Source: Glomus cerebriforme
Taxonomy: Eukaryota; Glomeromycota; Glomeromycetes; Glomerales; Glomeraceae
Assembly (NCBI GenBank): GCA_003550305.1
Contig: QKYT01000029.1
Span: 197,157 to 212,830, forward strand
Reading direction: 5' to 3'
DNA length: 15,674 bases
Notes under the pieces: generated by a model
What the model saw: the letters and a program-made list of their open reading frames with translations, nothing else
The model's database searches: none
Told to the model about the DNA's origin: nothing
Translations under genes and position numbers: made by a program
Part shown: in pieces, positions 1 to 7,815 of the stretch
How positions within the stretch are numbered: the first letter of the stretch is position 1
Layout of the letters: each line of letters opens with the position of its first letter

Positions 1-373
1 GGGTACCTAATATGTATACTATAGAATTAAAAAATACAATTTATTAATTATCTCGCTATCCAGTAATCATAAAAAGATGAAATATAGCTCATTCAATTCG
101 CCTCACTGAGATGTATCAAATGGTACTAATTTCGCATTTCTAGATGAGATAGATGTCGAGATATTTGACAAATTGGCATTTTTTATTTATTTTTTTATGA
201 TTTATCAAATATCTTAGCATCTATCACACCTAGAAAATGCGAAATTAGTACCATTTGATACGTCTCAGTGAGGCGAATNNAATGAGCTATATTTCATCTT
301 TTTATGATCACTGGATAGCGAGATAATTAATAAATTGTATTTTTTAATTCTATAGTATACATATTGGGTACCC
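1..373. mobile_element. Foldback / MITE-like inverted-repeat element
   Basis: Bases 1 to about 173 are the reverse complement of about 201-373, with a T-rich spacer of about 27 bp. In the outer ~139 bp I count only three substitutions plus the two Ns, so the arms are young. Both ends carry GGGTACC. There is no open frame, so the element would be non-autonomous. The target duplication cannot be judged because the element begins at the first base of the window. The two Ns at 279-280 lie opposite CA in the left arm. Confidence 0.85.
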
Positions 374-406
374 GATGTATAGCAGATTTTCCACATTTTG
401 GGTACC
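366..406. repeat. Short module bounded by GGGTACC
   Basis: GGGTACCCGAT at 366-376 and GGGTACCTGAT at 400-410 are near-identical and bracket a spacer of about 25 bp. The first copy is also the right terminus of the foldback element, so this may be a second nested or tandem terminus. Confidence 0.5.
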
Positions 407-417
407 TGATATTTATA

Positions 418-444
418 AGATATCTGTAAGATATCTGTAAGATA
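418..444. repeat. 11-bp tandem repeat, about 2.5 copies
   Basis: The unit AGATATCTGTA occurs at 418-428 and 429-439, followed by a partial third copy, AGATA. It lies just outside the foldback element. Confidence 0.75.
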
Positions 445-522
445 AATCAGTTTTTGACCAGTGATAATTTATTTATTTATTAATTTTAAAATTCTTAATT
501 TAATTTTTTTTAAATTATTTTT

Positions 523-675
523 AGAAACTTATATAATAAAGCATTTGAAAAAAATACAAAAAATTTAATAAAACAAATTTCTTGTGCATTTAGTAAAGAA
601 GCAGTTTATAATTACTTACAACAAATTAGAGATACAAATGATAATGAAATAGAAAGTTATATATATTATTTTTAA
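523..675 (+). pseudogene. Orphan exon-like fragment, family unknown
   Basis: An open frame of 50 codons follows a T-rich tract and a TTTTAG acceptor-like site (521-524), and ends with TAA at 673-675. It reads with ordinary protein composition (for example AFSKEAVYNYLQQIRDT) in DNA where random frames rarely stay open. I find no start codon and no upstream partner exon, so it looks like the terminal exon of a lost gene. I do not recognise the family. Confidence 0.35.
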
Positions 676-1122
676 TATTAATTATATGATTAAAATATTT
701 CTAATAAAAAAAATTATTTTTATTTTATAGAGTAGCTAAGTTATTATCAACAATTGTATGTTCTGAGCTATGATTTAACTACGTCTTATATTATTTAGCT
801 AAGTTATAGAATGTATCATATTTTTGTGAAGAGAATAGATTAATAAATAGCAATTAAACTATCATTTTACTTTAGCAAACTTTGGTATAATACACATATT
901 ACAAATCTTAAATTAATATTATATGGACAAATTTTGAAGTTACATAAATATCAGGTAGTTAGTATTTAAACTGTAAGATTAAATATTAGTATAAAAACTT
1001 CATGTATCATAGACAAAGTTTTGCATTTGTATTTATTTTTATATGTATTAATAAAGCAAGTCTTTATACATTTGCTATATAATATTAAATAATTCCTTTG
1101 TATATAAAAATTATTATCAATT
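676..1122. other. AT-rich noncoding stretch
   Basis: No coding signal. A 12-bp direct repeat TAGCTAAGTTAT lies at 733-744 and 796-807. ATTAATAAAG at 1047-1056 could be a relic polyadenylation signal of the preceding fragment. Confidence 0.4.
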
Positions 1123-1910
1123 ATGTCAATTAGAAAAGTTAATTTATTTGAGTTTGAAGTATTGAAACAGAATATTATTAAGCTTAAGATTAGTAAGAAT
1201 GTTAAGACTAAGGCTAAGAAAACTGATATTAAGAATATGTATATTGAGTTTCTAAAAGCAATTAGAAAGAAATATATTAGGTATAATTTTAAAAAAGTTG
1301 AGTTTAAGATTATAGAATTAAAAAGCTAGAGAAAATTAGGACAGATATTATTACTGAAAATACTGAACTTAAAGCTAGAGTTGTGAAATTAGAATAAGAT
1401 ATAAATAAATTTAAAAAAAATAAAATCAAAAAAAACTATAAATTTCAGAAGAAATGTATTTTAATTGTTCAAGTATTGCTTAGAAAGAAATCTATAGTTG
1501 AATATTGACTATCTTTTATAGGAAATTAAAACTTGATATTTTTTTCTGATATCATCAAATGATATTAGAAGTGCAAGAAGTACAACATCAGTATCATAAT
1601 ACTAGCTGGTATAAAGATGTCAAAAAACTTGTCAATTATGATTGAAAAAAAAGAATACTATGCCAGCTTAATGGAATTTATTTTCTTGATATATAGTATG
1701 ATGAAAATCCAGAAATTATTATTCCTAAGAAGATATATAAATTTAAAGAATGTATTGATCAAAAATTCTTTAATCTTAATTAATATTTACATGACTATAG
1801 GATTTGCCATATCCTATTTATGATGAAAACATGAGAATTACAGATTACATAATAAATGGTATAGAAATAAAATAGAATATTATCTTAACTATAAGCCTAT
1901 AACTCTTTAA
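1123..1910 (+). pseudogene. Decayed coiled-coil protein gene
   Basis: The relic begins with an intact 68-codon frame rich in Lys, Ile and Glu. Around 1313-1326 the reading continues one frame over as LEKIRTDIITENTELKAR, a heptad-like coiled coil, and meets a TAA at 1395. From about 1570 more coding-like pieces follow in alternating frames: QYHNTSWYKDVKKLVNYD, YDENPEIIIPKK, PYPIYDENMRITDYI, then KWYRNKIEYYLNYKPITL, which ends at TAA 1908-1910. Several single-base frameshifts and stops show it is dead. ENTELKAR-type coiled coils are, from memory, common in repetitive families of Rhizophagus. The function is unknown. Confidence 0.6.
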
Positions 1911-2194
1911 GCAATAAATTCAAATTTGCAATTGTAATATAGAAACTTTATCATGTACAGTAATCTTGTATTTGTTTTTTTATTACTCACATATATTAAT
2001 AAAGTATCATGAAGAATCTTCACACTTATCACTTAATATATAAATTTATTATGTAATATTATAAAGTATAATTTGTATATTGATTTTGATATTTTATGTA
2101 TAATTTTTATTGTATGATTAGCATGTATAATAATAAATGATGGTCTCAACTCCAAAAAAAAAATCTTTTTCTTGAACTGTATTTTTGCATCATA
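1911..2194. other. AT-rich noncoding stretch
   Basis: No gene seen. ATTAATAAAG at 1995-2004 sits about 90 bp past the end of the preceding relic and could be its polyadenylation signal. A short frame from ATG 2140 stops within 20 codons and looks accidental. Confidence 0.35.
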
Positions 2195-3461
2195 ATGTCA
2201 TATTACTTTACTATTTAATTCATGGAGATCCAAAAATTTCTTTATTTGGAATTAAATATAATAAAAATATGACCATTAATAATTTAAGAAAAGTTATATG
2301 GAAGGAAAAAGTTAATATATAAAAGCAAAGGATCTTACGTTATATGTTAAAGAGAAATTTTTTATACACGCTAATAAATATATTCATATTATTATTGATG
2401 TATTTATTGTTACCTTGTCTGTTACTGATAAGTAGAAAAATAATCTTATTTTTTAAATACTAAGTTGAAGAATAAAATTGCAATAATTAAATAATAATTA
2501 TTATTATTAATTTTTTATCTTTACTTTTCAGCTAAGAGAGATGATGATGTAATTATTACTAAAATTGATAAACTTAATCAGAATATTTATAGGATTGATA
2601 AGAATATTAAAGATATAAAGAGAGAAAAATCTTCAGTATACATTTCAAATATAACTGAAAGATATTAGATAAAAATTCAAGAATTTACTGGTCTTGATTA
2701 CCAAGCAACAACATGTGAAATAGATTTTCCAAACCTTGATTTGGATTTAAGTAATGAGAGAATTAATACTTTCAAATGGATGGATGCTATAGAACAATTA
2801 CAAAGTGATAGGTATAAACTTTATCTCACAAATATACTCAAACTTGATACATTTCAAATATTCAGGCTTCATGATCCAACTGGTGATGATAGTTTTCTTA
2901 ATATAAATACTAATATTTTACCTATAAAACTTTCTGAAACAATAGACTTGATTATAGTGGATAGGTATTCTATCACTTCTTAAGCCCAAGAGAAACATAT
3001 CCAAGTTTTCTTTGGGTTAAAAAAGATTGTCAATAAAAAATATATATTTCAAATTATAGTAAAAACTAATTTTTGTAGATTTAAAATCAATGCATCCAGT
3101 CTTGGCTATATTAACTGATCTGATAGATGATTGGTATTTTTTTTGGATTAAAGAAAAAATTAACATGAGGCTTACTCTTTCTAGAGCTGAATCTGTAATA
3201 TTGATATGATATAATCTTACATTGGCAAACAATAAATTGAAAAATTTAGTGAATCAAGCATTATCTAAACATTTACTAATGACATAAAAAAGCTTTGAAA
3301 TGGATATAGAATCAAGCTTTTCTAAAGAAAAACTATTACCAAAAAAATAAAAACTTAGATATGTTATTGTAACTTCTAATGTAAGTTTTGATATAGTTCT
3401 AATGGAAAATTTTTTTGATATTATGAGTGAAGAAAAAATATTCAGATATAAAGTAAAATAA
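2195..3461 (+). pseudogene. Crinkler (CRN)-type effector relic
   Basis: The relic begins near ATG 2195. In one frame (2215-2322) it reads YLIHGDPKISLFGIKYNKN and MTINNLRKVIWKEKV, then shifts (2325-2435) to AKDLTLYVKEKF and KYIHIIIDV. This order matches the N-terminal ubiquitin-like region of Crinklers. A probable intron (acceptor CAG 2529-2531) leads to a long exon with a TAG at 2666 and TAA at 2981. That exon contains ILPIKLSETIDLIIVDRYSI, resembling the nuclease-like C-terminal region of Rhizophagus CRN proteins. A further frame (3075-3461) holds HPVLAILTDLIDDWYFFWI and internal stops at 3207, 3285 and 3348. Crinklers are host-directed effectors in oomycetes and some fungi. This copy has at least four stops and two or more frameshifts and cannot make a full protein. 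Confidence 0.65.
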
Positions 3462-3974
3462 ATTTTAACTCAATTTTTTAGATAACCAATCTTTAATAAA
3501 TTGAACAATAAAAAAAATTACCTTTGCAATTTGACAATAAAAAGAATATATTAGATTAATTATAATGATTACAATTATTATGTACTGGTTATAAAACAAT
3601 ATAATATATTTGTATCCTAATTCTCTAATTCTAATAAAAATTAAGATATTAATATTTGTATCAATTTTTTAAATTGTAATATATTTTCTTTTGTTTCATC
3701 AAAAAGTACAATATAATCATTATTAATAAAGTATTTATTATTTACTTGTACTGGTATTGTATTATGATTATATTTTATATATATTTATTTTATAAAAATC
3801 CTATGACAAAAGTATAGTGATCATATAAGATTGATTATCGCCTTTAGAAAATGCATAGTGTGATATCAGAAAAATTTTTACCAAAGAAATAAGAATGTAT
3901 TATATAAATATATTTCACATTTTTTTTCTAAGATTTGATTATTTATTTTAGATATTTATATAAAAAGTGTTATT
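3462..3974. other. AT-rich noncoding stretch
   Basis: No coding signal on either strand. ATTAATAAAG at 3722-3731 may be a fossil polyadenylation signal of the Crinkler relic. Confidence 0.35.
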
Positions 3975-4123
3975 GAAAATGAAATTCAAGTTTGACTTAC
4001 TTATAAAAGAAAATGTCAGACTTATAGCTAAAATAATTGGACTCAAGTTTATTTGAAAAAATTGAGCTTGAGATAAGAAATGCTGAATTTAGAGAAAGAA
4101 AAAAAAGCAGTTGTAAAATATAA
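3975..4123 (+). pseudogene. Second coiled-coil scrap
   Basis: Two short pieces in different frames have coiled-coil character: ENVRLIAKIIGLKF from 4009 and EKIELEIRNAEFRERKK from 4055, the second ending at TAA 4121-4123. They resemble the coiled coil of the 1123-1910 relic in spacing of Glu, Leu and Ile. No start codon is visible and stops interrupt the frame. It could be the 5' portion of the large relic that begins at 4577. Confidence 0.4.
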
Positions 4124-4576
4124 TAATAAAAAATTTTTTATATATGTCATAAATATTATGAAAAATATAATCATATTAACAAAACAATATTCAGATATAA
4201 ATATTTTTTTGTTAATCAATATTTTGTATATTGGATTTGAAAATATATATACTAATCTTAAAATCATCTTTATTGATTTGTAAGAAAGGATTAACAAAAT
4301 AATGAAATGTTCTTTTTTTTTCATATGCTCAAAAAAAAAAATAAAAAAGATATTAAGACTTCAAGAATATTTTTTTTTTCATAGAAGTTAGTTAAAATAA
4401 ATAATAACTTTTCTTTTATAGATTAAAGATCAAGGAAAGGTAAAAATTTAGGAAATGTTTTTTCTTGTAAAATTTACAAATGATATAAAAAAATCCCATT
4501 TTTAGCTTTAACTAGTAAAATAGTTATTTTTTTTAAATATGAAAGTAATGAGTAGGCAAAGTATGAAAATTAAAAG
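4124..4576. other. AT-rich stretch, nothing convincing
   Basis: Homopolymer A and T runs dominate. Open frames exist on both strands at about 4049-4324 but consist of Ile, Phe, Lys and Asn runs that track the base composition, so I do not call them genes. Confidence 0.4.
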
Positions 4577-6381
4577 AATTCAGCTAATATAAAAATCAAA
4601 AACCTGATATCTGAGGATATCAATATGGATGAGCTAATCAATAGTATGATAACATATAAAGTAAAGATATTTACAAAGTATGATCAAAATATAACAAAGT
4701 CCTAAAAATACTTATATTATATATATTGAAATACCTTTCAGAGAATATTCTTTGTGAAGAGCCAGATTTTTATCAATTAAATCTAACAATACTATTTCAG
4801 ATTATAGACTATATGAAGAATATAATATTTCTATTTTAACAGAAAACCTACTTAGATCACTCATTTTAAACATTTGTGACAATATGATCTATCAGACTTA
4901 TACAAAAGTAATGTATAAAGATAAAACATTACTTTACTTATATGATATGGCTAATAATAATAATCTATTATTACCTTTTCAATATAGCATAGTTAATTAT
5001 AGCAGTAAAGAAAAGAGCAGTATTTTAGAATTTAACAGATATTTTTTTATTAATCTTAAAAATCTTGGATATACAGTCGTCCCCCTCTATAGTCACACTC
5101 CCTGTTTGGTCACACCCCCCTTATAAGCACATTTATGCTTGGCCCAAGTTACTAATAATATTATTAAAAAAACCTCTTCTATAGTCACATCATATAGGTT
5201 TTTTATAATCACACCTTTTTTTTTCAGTCCTGAGGAGTGTGATTATATAGGGGGATGACTGTAATATCTTCAAAGTCTTAAAGATAAAACTGTTAGAGAT
5301 ATTAATTTTTTAGAACTAAATCCATATTCTAAATATAACAATGACATTTTAATATTCTCTCTTAAGGCATTTACATATCTCACTTACAAATACCTTTTTT
5401 ATAGATTCTATATTGAAAAAAGCTTTTTCTTAGTACTTCAAATACATGTCCATCTCTCAATTGTGAAAAGAATTTGGATATTTTAAAATAAGCTGATGCC
5501 TTAGGTATTATTTTCAATATGTAAGTTTTGCTATTATTTGATTTTAAAAAAACTTTTTAATCAAGTAAAATTTCATTTTTATCCAACTTGATGAATGAAA
5601 TGTTTATCTTATCTTTATCAACTATACAGATGAAAAAGATTGAAAATATAGCAACTTAGTAAATTAAAAGTATTTTGAGATATGCTAAATGCTTTAAAGA
5701 TTTTTTTTTATGGCTCCCTTTTCTAGGCTTTTTTTGATTCTTTTCTTAAGCTTCTTCAAAACTACTCATATATTTAACCTACAAGCATATCATTCATTAT
5801 AATATAACTGTATTAATAATCTGCAAAAACTGTGTCCTATATATCCATTAACTAATATAGATATTGACAATTTAAAATTTTTAGGTCTGAATGATATATA
5901 GAAAAAATATTCTAAAAAGTCAGATATATTTACCAAAAAATTCTTTAATAAGAAAACAAAAAAAGCTGATGGGAAGAAGGTCTTGAGTATGCTGAAAAAA
6001 CTCATTAAAGAGTAAGTAAAAACATAAATAACTTTTTGCAACTTTTTGAAAGGATTGATTATGCTAAATCTAAAAATAAAGAAACATTTTGAAGTCTTAT
6101 TTTTAGTTATTTTAATTTTAAAAAAGCTGTATTTAAATGATACAAGAAATTAAACCTTAAGTATAGTAAGGATAGATTTTAAGTATTGGTTAAAAAAAAG
6201 TTAGAGAGGTGATTTTTACAAAATATTCTGATGAAGTTTTATGAAAAAAGATAAAAAGATCTGAAAAGATATATAAGCTTTTAATAGTATAGGTAAAGAA
6301 AAAATAGCCTAAATTAAATCTATTTTTTCATCATTCATCTTAAATCTAACTATAGATAAAACCAAATGGCTGAAATTTTAA
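4577..6381 (+). pseudogene. Large relic of an unrecognised gene family, split by a MITE
   Basis: Coding-like segments follow one another over 1.8 kb in shifting frames. From 4577 it reads NLISEDINMDELINSMITYK, then CEEPDFYQLNLT. An 80-codon open stretch from 4884 includes LLPFQYSIVNYSS and FNRYFFINLKNLGY, and is cut at 5072 by the TA-flanked MITE. Beyond the element a frame of about 75 codons resumes with LQSLKDKTVRDINFLELNPY and NNDILIFSLKAFTYL. After a weaker part (5460-5790) a frame from 5803 reads NIDIDNLKFLGLNDI, stops at 5899, continues to KKLIKE and on to LQLFERIDYAKSKNKETF near 6090. A final shift gives FNSIGKEKIA and ends at TAA 6379-6381. I do not recognise the family. The many stops show it is non-functional. 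Confidence 0.55.
5074..5261. mobile_element. Tc1/mariner-type MITE, 188 bp, TA target duplication
   Basis: The ends are 28-bp inverted repeats matching at 25 positions. The left begins CAGTCGTCCCCCTCTATAG and the right, reverse complemented, begins CAGTCATCCCCCTATATAA; both end in TCACACTCC. TA flanks both sides (5072-5073 and 5262-5263). A CAGT terminus with a TA duplication is the hallmark of Tc1/mariner/pogo-type elements. TATAGTCACA-like words recur inside the element on both strands. It has no coding capacity and sits within the coding remains of the 4577-6381 relic. Confidence 0.88.
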
Positions 6382-6429
6382 TGCATAAGGTTTGACAAGC
6401 TCAGACAAGCTTATCTAACCTCAGCCATT
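6365..6429. repeat. Nested inverted repeat (hairpin)
   Basis: The outer arms AATGGCTGA (6365-6373) and TCAGCCATT (6421-6429) are perfectly complementary. Inside them AGGTTTGACAAGCT (6388-6401) pairs with AGCTTATCTAACCT (6408-6421) at 12 of 14 positions. The left outer arm overlaps the last codons of the preceding relic, so this may be a small insertion at its 3' end or a chance hairpin. Confidence 0.45.
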
Positions 6430-6644
6430 ATTTTTAGGTGATAAAGATTTTAGCTAAAATAGCTTAATAAAGTTTTGCCTCACAGACTTATATTTTTATT
6501 TATTTTGTAAATATATATGAGTATATGTAATGCATTTGGAATATGTAATAAATAATTTTGTAAAATATGTAAAGTACTGCATTATAAATTATCACTTGAC
6601 ATACTGTATTATACTATATAATTTATTCATTTATTCTTCTATAC

Positions 6645-6708
6645 AGTTTTAATGAGCTTGTCTAGACTCTACCATCAAAAAAAATAGTATTTCTTGTATA
6701 TGAATTTC
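6645..6708. repeat. Direct repeat, copy 1
   Basis: This copy shares TTTTAATGAGCTTGT, ACTCTA, an A-run and a final ATGAATTT with the copy at 6837-6904. The palindromic TCTAGA lies in the middle of this copy. Confidence 0.6.
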
Positions 6709-6836
6709 AAAGCATGTATATTTACCTATATCAGGCTTTATTTTTTAAATATGTATAATTTGTACTTTTTGTCAAATATCACAGAAAATAATTAGTTAGA
6801 TTATCCCAAAGGTACTGCGCTATTTTATCTGCATAA

Positions 6837-6904
6837 TTTTAATGAGCTTGTTTAAACTCTAATATTAGAAAAAAATAATATTTTTTTTTTTACACATGAA
6901 TTTT
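6837..6904. repeat. Direct repeat, copy 2
   Basis: Second copy, offset by about 190 bp. It is diverged by several substitutions (TTTAAAC in place of TCTAGAC) and a longer T-run. Confidence 0.6.
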
Positions 6905-7340
6905 ATTTGTAATCATTTTTCTGAAATTTTGTTAGGTTTATCTGGCTAAAGAAAAAATCAGAAATCTGATTAGCTGATCATTTTGTGATTTTAAGAAATA
7001 GCTAAGCATTATAATAGTATCAGAAAAGTGTTAGGAACTAATTAGAAGCTAAGATGATACTTATGATATAATATATGTCATGCCACAAACTGATTTATAT
7101 GCATGTAAATATAAATTAGCATAGCTGATATGTTTGTAATTGAATAAAAATGAATTTGATATTCCTATTAATTTACAAAGAATATCTATGTATAAGCCAC
7201 CCGAGCCACTATTCTCGAAGGGAAAATCATTTAATAAAGAATCTTCGCATCTTTATTTATCATTATAAATCTTTGAATTTCAAAGTTCCCAATAAAAAAT
7301 ATAGCATATCAATTTGGCTCATTTTTTGTAATAGCATGCA

Positions 7341-7589
7341 TCTGCATGTATTGAATTGTTTTTGGATTTTGGTACTGTGAATAATAAATATCAAAGCTTT
7401 AATACCCTGATATTTTATGATATAATTTTCAAAAATGGATACCATGTTTATTCTTTAGGTATATTATTAAATTGAACTATACATGAAACTGAAATGAAAA
7501 TGCCAGAAGTGAAATGCCTTAAAAAAAATCATGGCCAAAATATTGAATCCACAGAAATTCATAATTTAGAAATTTATATCAACAGATAG
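7341..7589 (+). pseudogene. Possible protein kinase scrap
   Basis: One frame stays open for about 80 codons with a single TGA at 7473. It contains DFG at 7365-7373 and, 27 residues later, VYSLGILLN, which resembles kinase subdomain IX (a D/H-VYSLG-type helix) following the DFG of subdomain VII. No HRD loop, start codon or glycine loop is readable upstream, and the activation segment is shorter than usual. Kinase families are expanded in arbuscular mycorrhizal fungi, which makes a fossil plausible. The match is short and could be accidental. Confidence 0.28.
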
Positions 7590-7625
7590 AGCTAAAGAAT
7601 TTTTCCGTTCAAATTAAAATATAAA

Positions 7626-7631
7626 TTTATT
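7626..7631 (-). terminator. Possible polyadenylation signal for the SRAP gene
   Basis: AATAAA on the minus strand, about 185 bp beyond the SRAP stop codon. Such hexamers are frequent in this base composition, so this is only a candidate. Confidence 0.25.
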
Positions 7632-7815
7632 TATTATCCAATGAACTTTTTGTTTTGATGTTAAAAGTTAGTTTATAAAATAAAATGTATATTACAGTAA
7701 ATAATTATTGGGATTAAATTGGCAGAATATTGTATATATAAAATTCAAATTAACATTAATGTTCTGGGGTTTTAAAATATAAATTCATTATATGGAAAAA
7801 TATCCTAATCTTGTA

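Larger units (their letters stand above)
6430..7340. other. AT-rich stretch with a direct repeat pair
   Basis: No gene is supported. AATAAAG at 6466-6472 could end the preceding relic transcript. The only structure I can support is the direct repeat pair at 6645-6904. A 76-codon open frame at 7150-7380 has no recognisable domain. Confidence 0.4.

Noticed and set aside
3017..3232. Minus-strand open frame of 71 codons
   Set aside because: It is the antisense of the Crinkler relic, whose plus-strand frame has the recognisable peptides.
4049..4324. Open frames on both strands rich in Ile, Phe, Lys and Asn
   Set aside because: Composition follows the AT-rich bases, the two strands overlap each other, and no motif or splice signal supports either.
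5790..6041. Minus-strand frame rich in Phe and Leu resembling a membrane protein
   Set aside because: It is antisense to the Lys-rich relic frame 5803-6015 on the plus strand; Lys codons read backwards give Phe and Leu.
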